From Leptolyngbya sp. BC1307 (GTDB lineage: Bacteria > Cyanobacteriota > Cyanobacteriia > Phormidesmidales > Phormidesmidaceae): a stretch of DNA of 64,000 nucleotides. The translations under genes were made by a program, and so were the position numbers. The notes under the pieces were generated by a model. That model did not search any database, was not told the origin of the DNA, and saw only the letters and a program-made list of their open reading frames with translations. The DNA lies in contig NZ_NRTA01000001.1 of NCBI RefSeq assembly GCF_002286735.1, forward strand, positions 62,001 to 126,000, read 5' to 3'. Below are positions 49,389-60,050 of the stretch, in pieces. Each line of letters begins with the position of its first letter. Position 1 is the first letter of the stretch.

Positions 49389-49448
49389 ACCAGAAAATCC
49401 TCTACAATTTGCGACAGTTCGGAAAGGTTTTAAGTGAGTTCAGTTCTA

Positions 49449-49467
49449 CCTGGGAGGTGTTCCCAGG
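49449..49467. other. 7-bp stem hairpin in 555-bp non-coding region
   Basis: cctggga-ggtgt-tcccagg. Confidence 0.5.
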
Positions 49468-49944
49468 CAGCGACCGCTCTGACAAAAATATAGTGGATGC
49501 TAACAGCAATCTTGACAGTAGAGAGCGTTTCTATTTGAGCTGAGTTTGAGCTAATTTCTTTCTGCGGCAGCTTCGGCGTCAGTCCCTATGTGAGAGGCTA
49601 AATACTGCTACACCTACTGGTCTGCCTCAGTTAGTCACTGATTAGGCCGCTGCTTTATGGCATCAAGGCTCAAGACTAACCCTACAAGACGTGCGTTTAG
49701 GCTCAACTCACGCTTAAAGCACTAAAGTAGCGCTGCTGTCTGCGATTAAGATACGAATCCAATCTTTTTTATCAAAGGTTTTTATAGTTACCACTACTCT
49801 CGCAGAAAATTTGCAATTAGAGTGCAAAAAACTTGTAAGTAGATATCTAATTATTTAGCATGTGTCACTCCTAAAATAAAGCGCTTTGGCCGTCTGATCT
49901 GTCTGAATCTGTAAGACGGCACTCCCAACTTTAAGGATAAACGC

Positions 49945-51657
49945 TCAGCTAGCGCCTTTTGTAGCTGCTTTGGCCTGACGCTGTTTCTGTCGTTTGGCTG
50001 CTACTTTGGCCGCTTTCTCCGCTTCGATTGTCTCTAGCCTAGTGCGCTCTTTTTCCTCTGAAATTTTATCGAGATAGTAGCGGTAGTCACCCCGGTACAG
50101 GCGCAGTTCACCCTCGCGAATCTCGACAATCTTGTTGGCGACCTGAGAGACAAAGTAGCGGTCATGAGAGACAATCAAGGCGGTGCCGTCGTAAGCCTTG
50201 AGGGCGTTTTCCAGCATCTCTTTTGCGGGAATATCTAAATGGTTCGTCGGCTCGTCTAAAATCAGCAGGTTCGCTGGCTGAAGCAGCATTTTTGCCAGGG
50301 CCAACCGGGCCTTTTCGCCCCCGCTGAGGGCTTCTACTTTCTTAAAGGCCGCACTGCCGCTAAATAAAAATCGACCGAGCAGCGTGCGCACTTCTTCGTT
50401 TTTCCAGTCGGGCACTTCATCGTGAATGGTGCCAATGACGGTTTTCTCTAGATCTAGCGCTTCTGCCTGATTTTGCTCAAAATAGCCGGGGATCACGTTG
50501 TGCGCGCCCAGAGCGACGGTACCATCGTCGGGCGGCTCGCTGCCGATAATCAGTCTCAGCAGGGTCGATTTGCCTGCGCCGTTGGGGCCGACAAAGGCAA
50601 TGCGATCGCCGCGCTCGATCTCTAACCCTGTCCCCAAAAATAAGATTTTATCGCCATAGGTATGGGTCATATCGGCAATCGTCACCACTTCCCTGCCGCT
50701 GCGGGGAGCGGGCGGAAATTTGAACTGTAGCCCGCGCAGATCCGCAGTGGGGGCTTCGACTCGTTCGATTTTGGCCAGCTGCTTTTCGCGGCTCTTGGCC
50801 TGAGTGCTGCGGGTAGCGCTAGCCCGAAACTTCTCGACAAAGGCTTGCTGCTTGGACAGCTCCTTTTGCTGACGCTCGAAGGTACTCTGCTGGGCGACTT
50901 TGCTTTCTGCTTTTTGAGCCAGGTAGGTGCTGTAATTGCCGAGGTAGGTAGTTGAGACGCCGCGTTCGGTCTCCACGATAGAGGTACACAGCCGATCTAA
51001 AAACTCTCGGTCATGCGAGACAATCACCATCGGAATGGTGAGACCTTTGAGATAGTTTTCTAGCCACTCGATAGTTTCCAGGTCTAGATGGTTGGTCGGC
51101 TCGTCTAGCAGTAGCAGATCGGGCGACTGCAGGAGAACTTTGCCCAATCCCATTCGCATTTGCCAGCCACCACTGTAGGAGCTGACGAGGCGATCGCCCG
51201 CATCGCTCTCAAAGCCCATCTCTGGCAATATCTTCTCGATCCTGGCCTCTAGCCCGTAGCCGTCGAGCGCCTCAAACTGGCGCTGCTGCTTGTCGAGTTT
51301 GTTAATTAGCTTCTCTAGCTGGCGCGGATCGGCGCTCTCCATCTGCTTGGGAATATCAGCGAGCGTCTGCTGGATTTTGTTGGCCTCAGAAAAGACCGTC
51401 CAGAATTCTTCCCTAACCGTCCGCCGGGGATCAACTTCAAATTCCTGGTTGAGCGCAGCGATGTGCAGCTCGTTCGGGCGAATAATCGAACCGGTTGTGG
51501 GCTCTACTTCGCTCAAAATAATCTTCAGCTGGGTTGATTTGCCTGCGCCATTCACCCCAACTAGGCCAACACGCTCCCCAGTTTTCACTTCCCAGTTAAT
51601 ATCTTTGAGGACTTCACCGGTCGGGTAGATTTTGCTGATGTTTTCAAGGCGCAGCAT
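49945..51657 (-). CDS. ABC-F family ATP-binding protein
   Basis: Two Walker A (GVNGAGKST, GPNGAGKST), signatures YSGGWQMRMGL and LSGGEKARLAL, DEPTNHLD x2, no TM. Confidence 0.95.
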   Translation of the reverse strand: MLRLENISKIYPTGEVLKDINWEVKTGERVGLVGVNGAGKSTQLKIILSEVEPTTGSIIRPNELHIAALNQEFEVDPRRTVREEFWTVFSEANKIQQTLADIPKQMESADPRQLEKLINKLDKQQRQFEALDGYGLEARIEKILPEMGFESDAGDRLVSSYSGGWQMRMGLGKVLLQSPDLLLLDEPTNHLDLETIEWLENYLKGLTIPMVIVSHDREFLDRLCTSIVETERGVSTTYLGNYSTYLAQKAESKVAQQSTFERQQKELSKQQAFVEKFRASATRSTQAKSREKQLAKIERVEAPTADLRGLQFKFPPAPRSGREVVTIADMTHTYGDKILFLGTGLEIERGDRIAFVGPNGAGKSTLLRLIIGSEPPDDGTVALGAHNVIPGYFEQNQAEALDLEKTVIGTIHDEVPDWKNEEVRTLLGRFLFSGSAAFKKVEALSGGEKARLALAKMLLQPANLLILDEPTNHLDIPAKEMLENALKAYDGTALIVSHDRYFVSQVANKIVEIREGELRLYRGDYRYYLDKISEEKERTRLETIEAEKAAKVAAKRQKQRQAKAATKGAS

Positions 51658-51884
51658 AGACAAAGCTCCTTATGGGCTCCTTAGTAGTAGTGACAGTAAT
51701 CCGCTAAGGGAAAACTCGGGCAGACAGTAGCTCTTTGGCTTGGTAACTTACGATTACAAGTTTTGCAGTATCTTAACAAAAATGTAACAAAAAGCGGGGG
51801 CGGGCATTTCTGTATACTCTTTAGGGATGACCGGCAGACGCGGTCAGTTTGAAAGATTACCAACGCTGCTCTGAGCCTTTATCT

Positions 51885-52550
51885 ATGAGTTCGACTTCGC
51901 CGCTGCCGTGCTTAATGCCAATTTTGATGCCAGTCTTGAGCGGTTTTAGCGTTGCCGCTATGGTGCTAACTGCTGCCATGCCCGCCACGGCTCAGAGCCT
52001 TACCTTACCAACCGAATCGCCTGCTCTCCCGGCTGAGTCACCAGGAACTCCTGTGCCAGCGCCAGCGCCAGCGGCTGATCCAGACAGCCTCGATGCTGAG
52101 ATTGCTAACTATTCAGACGAGGCGATTTCTATTGACTATCCGGCCACCTGGCAGATTGAAGTAGAAGACGACAGTTTGAAGATTACCAATCTGCCCGATA
52201 CAGAAGCTGATTTGGTCGCCACTCAGATCTTTCAAATAGACGCGCCACCCGGCCCTTTGGTCAATGCCAATATTGACAGTTTTCTCGAAGAGGGCTCAAC
52301 GGTTGGCCGCTATCGTACGATTACCGTTGATGGCCAGTCCGCCCTGGTAGTGTGGCTCTCTGACCGCCCGGATACGCTGAGCCAGGCGATCGCTACCTTC
52401 ATTGGCTACGGCGATAAGACAGTTTTTCTTTTCAGTCGCTACGCCGACACTAATAGCACCGCCGAATCAGAGATCTTACGGCTGCATACCTCTTTCTCCA
52501 ATCTAGCGGTCCAAAGCTCAGCCGCAGAGGGACCATCTGTCGGTAACTAA
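51885..52550 (+). CDS. Secreted PsbP-like/DUF1795-like hypothetical protein
   Basis: Signal peptide, Pro/Ala linker, [22 protein letters not shown]. Confidence 0.6.
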   Translation: MSSTSPLPCLMPILMPVLSGFSVAAMVLTAAMPATAQSLTLPTESPALPAESPGTPVPAPAPAADPDSLDAEIANYSDEAISIDYPATWQIEVEDDSLKITNLPDTEADLVATQIFQIDAPPGPLVNANIDSFLEEGSTVGRYRTITVDGQSALVVWLSDRPDTLSQAIATFIGYGDKTVFLFSRYADTNSTAESEILRLHTSFSNLAVQSSAAEGPSVGN

Positions 52551-53647
52551 CGTAGCGAAGAGTCTGTTTTTTGAGAAGACGGTGTTTTTTGAGAAGAGTC
52601 TGTTTTTTGAGAAGGCGGTGTCTTTTTGTCAGCGGGCTGCTGAGCGCCGCCCATTAAGTACAGCAAGGCCATGCGCACGGCGACACCGCTAGCGACCTGC
52701 TGAGAGACCAGGCTCACCTGCGGATCGTCCATCAGGTCAGAAGTGATTTCGACGCCGCGATTGGTCGGCCCTGGGTGCAGAACTTTGACATTGGGTGAGC
52801 AGTGCCGGAGGCGATCGCGCGTGATGCCAAACCGCTGATGATACTCTCGCAAGCTAGGCAGCAGGTGATCGCTCATGCGTTCTTTTTGCAGCCGCAGCGC
52901 CATTACAAAGTCAGCATTTTTCAGGGCCGAGTCTACCTGCCAGTGAATGAATACTTGCCGCTGCACGGTCCCTTCAGACGTTTCTAAAGGGAGTGAAAAG
53001 GCTTCGGCAAAAGCTTTAGGCAGCAGCGTTGGCGGCGCGGCTAAATGCACCTCAGCGCCACAGGCCGTCAGGCTCCACAGGTTAGAGCGGGCGACTCGTG
53101 AGTGCAAGATATCGCCCACTACTGCTACCTTTTTACCCCGCAAATCGACAATTGACGGCTGCTCTGGATTGAGCGAATTGCAAATAGTCAGCAAGTCGAG
53201 CAGGGCCTGAGAAGGGTGCTCGTGCTGGCCATCCCCAGCATTGAGGACGCCGACACCTGCGCCTAGCCGATCTAGCTCCTGAGCGATGGTTGCCGGTACC
53301 CCCGCCCCCCGATGGCGGACGACCATCAGGTCAGTGCCCATTGCCAGGTAGGTTTTTGCGGTGTCTAAGATGGTTTCGCCCTTGGTCAGCGAAGAGCTAC
53401 CAGGTGAAAAGTTAAGCGTGTCAGCCGACAGGCGCTTGGCGGCGAGTTCGAAACTGCTCCGGGTGCGGGTAGACGGTTCAAAAAAAAGATTGGCAACGAC
53501 CTGGCCTTGCAGCGTGGGCACTTTTTTGGTGCGCCGCGAGAGCACACCTTGAAAGCTAAGCGCCGTTTGCAAAACACTCTCATACTCCCCTGGCGTAAAC
53601 TCTGCCAGAGAGAGAATATGGCGTCGATGCCAGGGGAAGGTACTCAT
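52547..53647 (-). CDS. pyrB: Aspartate carbamoyltransferase catalytic subunit
   Basis: [54 protein letters not shown]. Confidence 0.96.
   Translation of the reverse strand: MSTFPWHRRHILSLAEFTPGEYESVLQTALSFQGVLSRRTKKVPTLQGQVVANLFFEPSTRTRSSFELAAKRLSADTLNFSPGSSSLTKGETILDTAKTYLAMGTDLMVVRHRGAGVPATIAQELDRLGAGVGVLNAGDGQHEHPSQALLDLLTICNSLNPEQPSIVDLRGKKVAVVGDILHSRVARSNLWSLTACGAEVHLAAPPTLLPKAFAEAFSLPLETSEGTVQRQVFIHWQVDSALKNADFVMALRLQKERMSDHLLPSLREYHQRFGITRDRLRHCSPNVKVLHPGPTNRGVEITSDLMDDPQVSLVSQQVASGVAVRMALLYLMGGAQQPADKKTPPSQKTDSSQKTPSSQKTDSSLR
52555..52626. repeat. 18-bp tandem repeat x4 coding the C-terminal tail of PyrB
   Basis: gcgaagagtctgtttttt/gagaagacggtgtttttt/gagaagagtctgtttttt/gagaaggcggtgtctttt, translating to ...[26 protein letters not shown]. 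Confidence 0.95.
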
Positions 53648-53759
53648 ACGGCTAGTTCACCGCTCAAGAGAAGGGTTAGACGGCGTAAAAGCTTGGCAAA
53701 TTGGCACAGGGTGGCGACAGGGCAGACATCCATTTTGTAGGATAAGGGTATCTTTAATA

Positions 53760-54413
53760 GTGCTGTATTCAGTATTTCGTCAGATGGTTCGGTTGCCAAA
53801 ACGTATTTCCAAGCAGGTTGTGGGGGCTGCCCCATTTAAGCTTACTAATACTTGTGTCACTGGCCTCGCCCTGACGCTCAGTCTGATTTTTACGGGCTGC
53901 GCAACTGCGCCCGACAAAGTGGTCGTAGAGCCCTCTCCTAGCCCCACGCCTGAAGCCGTAGAAACCCCTAAGCAAACCGCGCCGCCGACTGAGACCCTCG
54001 ACAAGGCTCAGCCGGTTGAGGCTCAGCCTGATGGCCAGGCAGAGGGTGCTAAGCAGCCTGATGGCCAGATGGTGACTGTCTCGGTCTATACCATCGATGC
54101 TCAGTGCAATAATTTTGTCGAGCAGGCAGTGCAGGTACCCAACGAAGGGGCGATCACTGAGGCCGTCGGCAAAGCTATGGACGCGATTGACTACAACGCC
54201 TTTAAGCTGGAGAGCTATCAGGTCAACATCAACGGCAGTACGGCTACGGTTAATATGCAGCTCGCGCCGAGTTCGCAGCGTCAATTTGTCTCTCTTTCTA
54301 GCTGTGAGCAGCGGGCACTCTTTGGCAGCGTCGAAAAAACCCTGCTCAATAATGCCGATTGGAATGTCAGCGCCGTCAAGTTTACTAACAACGGCCAAGA
54401 AATTCTGCTTTAG
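53760..54413 (+). CDS. GerMN-domain lipoprotein
   Basis: Lipobox LIFTGCA; VTVSVYTIDAQCNNFVEQAVQVPNEGAITEAVGKAMD. Confidence 0.65.
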   Translation: MLYSVFRQMVRLPKRISKQVVGAAPFKLTNTCVTGLALTLSLIFTGCATAPDKVVVEPSPSPTPEAVETPKQTAPPTETLDKAQPVEAQPDGQAEGAKQPDGQMVTVSVYTIDAQCNNFVEQAVQVPNEGAITEAVGKAMDAIDYNAFKLESYQVNINGSTATVNMQLAPSSQRQFVSLSSCEQRALFGSVEKTLLNNADWNVSAVKFTNNGQEILL

Positions 54414-54436
54414 TTCGTTTTTTAATCGCCATCTTC

Positions 54437-55069
54437 TCACCGCTTAGAGACCGCTAGCGAGTCTTTTAAGTACCAGCGCCACGGACGATCAGCGGCTTTA
54501 GTAATGCCAATGCGAGTCGTTTGCACGATTTCTTGGGCGGTCACCGGACGGCCATGCTCTAGCCATAAGCCGCTTTTGGGGTGGTAGCGATCGCCATCCA
54601 ACGTCCGATCAATCTCCAACGCTCTGCATAGTTTTCCTGGCCCGGCTGCTGTGCGGTGGGGTTTTTGGCTGTGTTTGGGATCGAGCTGTGGCGGAATATC
54701 CCACAGATCCAGCGCTCGAATCAGGACGGCACTGCCGGTCCCTGGCGCTTCGGTGACCACATTCAGGCAGTGGTACATGCCATAGATCAAGTACACATAG
54801 CAGTGCCCTGGCGGGCCAAACATGGCAGCATTGCGCAAACTCTGGCCCCGGTAGGCATGACAGGCCGGATCGCCTGGGGAGTAGGCTTCGGTTTCGACAA
54901 TGGTGCCGCGAATCAGAGGGCCATTGGGGAGTTGCCGAACGAGTGTGCAGCCAAGGAGATCGGGGGCGACTGCGACTGAGGGGCGATCGCACCACGCTGC
55001 CGAAATCAGTTTTTCCATTTGCGTTTCTGCTGGCTGACCCCCAGACTGATCCTCATTACAATTTGTCAT
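54437..55069 (-). CDS. DNA-3-methyladenine glycosylase (AAG/MPG family)
   Basis: LLGCTLVRQLPNGPLIRGTIVETEAYSPGDPACHAYRGQSLRNAAMFGPPGHCYVYLIYGMYHCLNVV. Confidence 0.95.
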   Translation of the reverse strand: MTNCNEDQSGGQPAETQMEKLISAAWCDRPSVAVAPDLLGCTLVRQLPNGPLIRGTIVETEAYSPGDPACHAYRGQSLRNAAMFGPPGHCYVYLIYGMYHCLNVVTEAPGTGSAVLIRALDLWDIPPQLDPKHSQKPHRTAAGPGKLCRALEIDRTLDGDRYHPKSGLWLEHGRPVTAQEIVQTTRIGITKAADRPWRWYLKDSLAVSKR

Positions 55070-55168
55070 AAACCATTAAGAATTAACATGCCATCAGAGT
55101 GAGTTGTTAGGATCAGCACTGACGTATTTCTCTGAGGAACCCGAAAGGGCTTCAGCTATCTTTAGACA

Positions 55169-55291
55169 ATGGATATTAAACTTGTGCTTTTTCTAATGAC
55201 GGGTCTATTTGCCGCCTGCTGCCTATTCTTTGGCACTCGCAACGGCTTTTACGACTCTAAAAACTACCATGGCAATGGCTCTGCCCATTAA
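55169..55291 (+). CDS. 40-aa single-TM protein, candidate NdhP-type NDH-1 subunit
   Basis: MDIKLVLFLMTGLFAACCLFFGTRNGFYDSKNYHGNGSAH*; not in supplied ORF track (too short). Confidence 0.6.
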   Translation: MDIKLVLFLMTGLFAACCLFFGTRNGFYDSKNYHGNGSAH

Positions 55292-55308
55292 TGGCTCTAT
55301 CCATTGCT
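55277..55308. repeat. 16-bp degenerate tandem repeat x2 containing stop of small ORF
   Basis: ggctctgcccattaat/ggctctatccattgct; stop TAA 55289-55291. Confidence 0.75.
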
Positions 55309-55342
55309 CAGAGATGCATTGCCCAATGCCTAAAGACTGCCC

Positions 55343-57034
55343 GTGACTGAGCTATCTTGTCTGCCATATAGCGTCGGCTACGAAAATGAAGGGGTCTGTC
55401 TGAGCATTCAGATTGGCCCCTACTCTATCTTGCTCGACTGCGGCCTTGCCGATATCTCGGCGCTGCGAGAAGAAGCTGCCGATTTTGTTTTCTGCAGCCA
55501 TGCCCATACAGACCATGTCAGAGGGCTGTTGCCCCTGCACCGGGCTTTTCCCCACCTGCCAATTTTCAGCAGCGAGGTCACTGCTCGCCTGGTGCCGCTG
55601 AACTGGCCCGACCAAGAAGATGCCAGGTTTTGTCGTTCGCTGCCTTGGCGATCGCCAGTAGAGCTAGCACCTGGGCTGACGGTCAGGCTATGGCCAGCCG
55701 GTCACCTGCCAGGAGCAGCCTGCTTTTTAATCACCTATAAAACGCCTCAGCGCACCTACAGCGTTTTCTACTCAGGCGACTGCTTCTTATCCAATGGGCG
55801 ATTGGTCGATGGCTTACCCCTGGCAGAGCTGCGCAACCTCAAGCCCGACGTTTTGATTATCGAAGGCAGCTATGGCACCGAGCGGCACCCGCACCGCAAG
55901 CAGCAGGAAAATTATTTAGTAGAGCGCCTGAGCAAGGCGTTGACTAACCACGGACGAGCGGTCTTTCCCAGTCCGCTATTGGGATTGGGGCAAGAGCTGC
56001 TGATGCTGCTTCGGAGCCATCACCACTTCACCGGTCAGCCGCTAGATATCTGGGTCGATCCGCTGGTTGCTTTGGGATGCGATGTCTACTTAGGAGCCCT
56101 TTCGTCACTGCCCGCTACCGTCCAAAATTTTGCTCAGCACCAGCCCCTGTTTTGGGATGAACGGGTATTGCCCCGAGTCAGGCGGTTAGGGGTACGCGAC
56201 TCCCCGGCAGATCTCGCAGCCGGGACAGACCCGGCTATCTTGATTGTTCACCCGGCCACACATCCCAGCGTTTACTGTCAGGCCGGTCTGTCGGACTGGA
56301 CTGTGTTTGTGCCTGACTTAGAAGACATTCCGCTGTGGCAGGGTCAGCTATCAGACCCCTTAGACGGCCAGTTCAAACGGCGCTGGGCACCGTTTGATTG
56401 GCTAGCAGAAATGCAGACTACGTTGGCAAAGCCGGTTTTAGAGGATATGGCTACCGGCAAGACTGAAATAGAGCACTACATGCTCACCAGTCACAGCGAC
56501 GGGGGAGGCACTACTCAGCTAATTCACAATTTGCGGCCCCAGCACGTCATTTTTGTGCATGGAAACCCAAAGCAGCTTACCGATCTGGCCGGTTTAGAGG
56601 CGCTGCAAAGTCGCTATCAGCTACATCTACCAACCGCTGCCCAACCGATTGATTTACCTTTGGCAGAGTCGTTTTGGCAACCTGCCCCGCCGCGCGAAAA
56701 TCTCTACGAGGGCGAGGTAGATATCTCCGCTGAGGGGGTGGTGCTGACGCTTCCACCAAACCTAGAAGGTGACCCGCGTTGGATACAGCTGGCTGATACG
56801 GGCATTGTGGAAGCCAGTTGGCAGGGCGATCAGCTGGTGATTCGCGGGCTCAATCAGCAGGAACTGATGCAGGTAGCGCCTCGCGATCCGGTGGCGTCAG
56901 CCCGAACTTGTTATTACTGTCGTCATTTGCGCGGCCAGCGGTGCCGTAATCCAGAGTCGCCGCTGGTGGGTTTGCAGGTGACTTCCGAGGGGTCTTGCTC
57001 AGTATTTGAGCGCTCCAGTCGGTCGTTGGGGTAA
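55343..57034 (+). CDS. MBL-fold / beta-CASP metallo-hydrolase (CPSF-like) with C-terminal four-Cys module
   Basis: CSHAHTDHVRGLLPLH, LPGAACFLITY, YSGDCFLSNGR, HGNPKQLTDL; CYYCRHLRGQRCRNPE...EGSCSVFE. Confidence 0.85.
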   Translation: MTELSCLPYSVGYENEGVCLSIQIGPYSILLDCGLADISALREEAADFVFCSHAHTDHVRGLLPLHRAFPHLPIFSSEVTARLVPLNWPDQEDARFCRSLPWRSPVELAPGLTVRLWPAGHLPGAACFLITYKTPQRTYSVFYSGDCFLSNGRLVDGLPLAELRNLKPDVLIIEGSYGTERHPHRKQQENYLVERLSKALTNHGRAVFPSPLLGLGQELLMLLRSHHHFTGQPLDIWVDPLVALGCDVYLGALSSLPATVQNFAQHQPLFWDERVLPRVRRLGVRDSPADLAAGTDPAILIVHPATHPSVYCQAGLSDWTVFVPDLEDIPLWQGQLSDPLDGQFKRRWAPFDWLAEMQTTLAKPVLEDMATGKTEIEHYMLTSHSDGGGTTQLIHNLRPQHVIFVHGNPKQLTDLAGLEALQSRYQLHLPTAAQPIDLPLAESFWQPAPPRENLYEGEVDISAEGVVLTLPPNLEGDPRWIQLADTGIVEASWQGDQLVIRGLNQQELMQVAPRDPVASARTCYYCRHLRGQRCRNPESPLVGLQVTSEGSCSVFERSSRSLG

Positions 57035-57044
57035 GGGTTACTAA

Positions 57045-57866
57045 GTGACGTTCTGGTACAGCGGCAATCTATTTGAAGCGGGAGAGACCGGTAGCAATCC
57101 TTCTGTGCCTTTAGATGGGGTAGGGCTGCGATTTGGGGCGACGGTGTTTACGACGCTGCGGATTTATAGAGAAGACCTGCACCATCCGCTCACTCAGTGG
57201 GCAGGTCACTGCGATCGCCTCACCCGATCCATCCAGCAGTTTGGTTGGACGCTCCCAAATTGGGCGAGGATTTACCAGGGCTGCGAGCAGCTCAAAAGCC
57301 GCTACCCGATTTTGAGAATTACGCTCTTTGCCGATGGCCGTGAGTGGATTACAGGCCGGGCGCTGCCGCCTCAGCTACCGGTTCAGCAGCAGACAGGCGT
57401 CACCTGTTGGGTTGCCCCACCCGACTATGCCCGCAGCTTGCCCGCCCATAAGACCGGCAATTACTTAGCCTGCTGGCTTGCTCAGCAGCAGGCCCAGCGC
57501 TGTGGCGCTCGCGACGCCATACTGACCAACACTCAAGGCGAATGGCTAGAGACTGCTACCGGCAACCTGTGGGGCTGGGCCGAGGGGCAGTGGTGGACGC
57601 CGGTGAGCGATCAGTGTTTGCCGGGGCTGATGCGAAGCCAGCTAATGCAAGTCCTAGCGGCGACAGGTGAAAAGGTGGGCTGCCAGCCTTGGACAAAAGA
57701 CCGGGTGATGGGGTTTGAGGCGATCGCCTACAGTAACTGTGCTGTCCAGCTTTTACCTATCCACACAATTCTAAACGGGGCAACTACACTAGAATATAGC
57801 TCTCAACATGCCAGTATCAGGGCATTGCAAGAGCGGATCGCTGATTTGGAAGCTGATCTAAGGTAG
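57045..57866 (+). CDS. Class IV aminotransferase (aminodeoxychorismate lyase-like)
   Basis: HKTGNYLACWLAQQQAQRCGARDAILTNTQGEWLETATGNLWGW, CLPGLMRSQLMQ. Confidence 0.85.
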   Translation: MTFWYSGNLFEAGETGSNPSVPLDGVGLRFGATVFTTLRIYREDLHHPLTQWAGHCDRLTRSIQQFGWTLPNWARIYQGCEQLKSRYPILRITLFADGREWITGRALPPQLPVQQQTGVTCWVAPPDYARSLPAHKTGNYLACWLAQQQAQRCGARDAILTNTQGEWLETATGNLWGWAEGQWWTPVSDQCLPGLMRSQLMQVLAATGEKVGCQPWTKDRVMGFEAIAYSNCAVQLLPIHTILNGATTLEYSSQHASIRALQERIADLEADLR

Positions 57867-57976
57867 TAAAAGAGACCTGAGCACTGGCCCAAACAGCTAA
57901 CGCCTGTAGGGATTCCTGAAAATGAGTTAACATAAGTTAATAACACAGGATTTAACGCTAGCAGTATTTGAGCTGT

Positions 57977-58006
57977 AGATTCTTGAGAATCAGATTCTTG
58001 AGAGCC
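57977..58006. repeat. 15-bp tandem repeat x2 upstream of ftsH
   Basis: agattcttgagaatc/agattcttgagagcc. Confidence 0.9.
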
Positions 58007-58063
58007 AGCCCTCAGCTCCCAGACTAGGCGTCCTCACACCACCACTTAGGAGGCTTTCCCCCG

Positions 58064-59905
58064 GTGAATAAACGCTGGAGAAACGCGGGTCTTTACGTAT
58101 TACTCGTCGTCGTTGTGATTGCGTTGGCAACCACATTTTTTGATCAACCCCGTGTCGAGACCCAGTCTTGGCGCTATAGCAAGTTTATTGACGAAGTTCA
58201 GCAGGGCCGCATCGAAAGCGTCGCCGTCAGCTCTGACAAGTCTCAGGCCCGCTTTGCCGCTCCTGATGGCACTGGCCGGATCGTCGTCAATCTTCCTCAA
58301 GACCCCGGTCTAGTCGATATTCTCACCAGTAACAATGTCGATATCTCGGTGCAGCCCACTCAGGACGAGAGCGCCCTGGTACGGGTTTTTAGTGCGCTAG
58401 TTATTCCAGTGCTGCTGCTGGTAGCGCTGTTCTTCTTATTCCGCCGCGCCTCAAACGGTCCTGGTAGCCAGGCGATGAACTTTGGCAAGTCTAAGGCCAG
58501 AGTACAGATGGAGCCTCAGACTCAGGTGACCTTTGGCGATGTTGCCGGAATCGACCAGGCCAAGCTAGAGCTAGCCGAGGTTGTAGACTTTTTGAAGAAT
58601 GCTGACCGCTTTACAGCGATCGGGGCCAAAATTCCTAAAGGCGTTTTGCTAGTTGGCCCACCAGGAACCGGTAAAACCCTCCTAGCGAAGGCCGTTGCTG
58701 GCGAAGCTGGCGTCCCCTTCTTCTCTATCTCCGGTTCCGAATTTGTTGAAATGTTCGTCGGTGTCGGTGCTTCCAGAGTCCGCGACCTATTTGAGCAGGC
58801 CAAATCTAACGCCCCCTGTATCGTATTTATCGACGAGATTGACGCCGTTGGCCGTCAGCGCGGTGCGGGTCTGGGCGGCGGTAACGATGAGCGTGAGCAA
58901 ACGCTGAACCAGCTCCTAACCGAGATGGACGGCTTTGAAGGCAACACAGGCATCATCATCATTGCCGCGACTAACCGGCCTGATGTCTTAGATGCGGCCC
59001 TGCTGCGCCCCGGTCGCTTTGACCGTCAGGTGGTGGTAGATCGCCCTGACTATGCGGGTCGTTTAGAAATTCTCAACGTTCACTCTCGCGGTAAGACATT
59101 CTCTAAAGACGTAGACCTGGAGAAAATTGCCCGCCGTACGCCTGGCTTCACAGGCGCAGACCTATCTAACTTGCTCAACGAAGCGGCAATTCTGGCAGCG
59201 CGGCGCAACCTCACCGAAATCTCGATGGATGAAGTGAACGATGCCATTGATAGAGTGTTGGCTGGCCCCGAAAAGAAAGACCGGGTAATGAGCGAAAAGC
59301 GCAAAACGCTGGTGGCTTACCACGAAGCCGGTCATGCGCTGGTCGGTGCGCTGATGCCTGACTATGACCCCGTTCAAAAAATCAGCATCATTCCTCGTGG
59401 CAGAGCCGGTGGCCTCACCTGGTTTACCCCGAGTGAAGAGCGCTTAGAGTCGGGTCTGTATTCTCGCTCTTATCTGCAAAACCAGATGGCGGTCGCCTTA
59501 GGTGGCCGGTTAGCTGAAGAGATCGTCTTTGGCGATGAGGAAGTCACCACGGGTGCTTCTAACGACTTGCAGCAGGTGGCGCGGGTCGCTCGTCAAATGG
59601 TGACTCGTTTCGGCATGAGTGACGTGCTCGGGCCGGTGGCGCTAGGTCGCCAGCAAGGCAACCCCTTCTTAGGCCGTGACATTGCCAGCGAGCGCGACTT
59701 TTCTGAGCAGACCGCTGCCTCGATAGACTCGGAAGTACGACTGTTAGTAGACCAGGCATACGACCGCTGTAAGTCTGTGCTTGTCAATAATCGTCATATC
59801 TTAGACAAGCTCGCCGATATGCTGGTAGACAAGGAAACTGTGGATTCAGAAGAGCTACAGAACTTGCTAGCTACCAACGATGTGAAGATGGCTAGCATTG
59901 CTTAA
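58064..59905 (+). CDS. ftsH: ATP-dependent zinc metalloprotease FtsH
   Basis: [68 protein letters not shown] start after AGGAGG. Confidence 0.97.
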   Translation: MNKRWRNAGLYVLLVVVVIALATTFFDQPRVETQSWRYSKFIDEVQQGRIESVAVSSDKSQARFAAPDGTGRIVVNLPQDPGLVDILTSNNVDISVQPTQDESALVRVFSALVIPVLLLVALFFLFRRASNGPGSQAMNFGKSKARVQMEPQTQVTFGDVAGIDQAKLELAEVVDFLKNADRFTAIGAKIPKGVLLVGPPGTGKTLLAKAVAGEAGVPFFSISGSEFVEMFVGVGASRVRDLFEQAKSNAPCIVFIDEIDAVGRQRGAGLGGGNDEREQTLNQLLTEMDGFEGNTGIIIIAATNRPDVLDAALLRPGRFDRQVVVDRPDYAGRLEILNVHSRGKTFSKDVDLEKIARRTPGFTGADLSNLLNEAAILAARRNLTEISMDEVNDAIDRVLAGPEKKDRVMSEKRKTLVAYHEAGHALVGALMPDYDPVQKISIIPRGRAGGLTWFTPSEERLESGLYSRSYLQNQMAVALGGRLAEEIVFGDEEVTTGASNDLQQVARVARQMVTRFGMSDVLGPVALGRQQGNPFLGRDIASERDFSEQTAASIDSEVRLLVDQAYDRCKSVLVNNRHILDKLADMLVDKETVDSEELQNLLATNDVKMASIA

Positions 59906-59990
59906 GGAAGGTGATTCGCTCAGACTGGTCAATCTATTCGATGGCTATCTGAGCGGATTTTTTCAATAGATCTTGCACATCTAAACTAAT

Positions 59991-60024
59991 AGCCGCCCTT
60001 TTGATTTTCTAAGGGCGGCTTTTG
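59991..60024. terminator. Rho-independent terminator between convergent ftsH and PTPS gene
   Basis: agccgccctt-ttgattttct-aagggcggct-tttg perfect 10-bp stem with T-rich tail. Confidence 0.85.
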
Positions 60025-60050
60025 TCTGTCTTTTATAGCTGAGATGCGGC

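Noticed and set aside
49600-49700. Possible tRNA-like segment in the long intergenic region
   Set aside because: No consistent cloverleaf, anticodon loop or T-loop consensus could be laid out by eye.
53769-54440. 223-aa minus-strand ORF
   Set aside because: Antisense to the GerMN lipoprotein gene, which has a lipobox and coherent domain; shadow composition rich in Arg/Gly/Leu.
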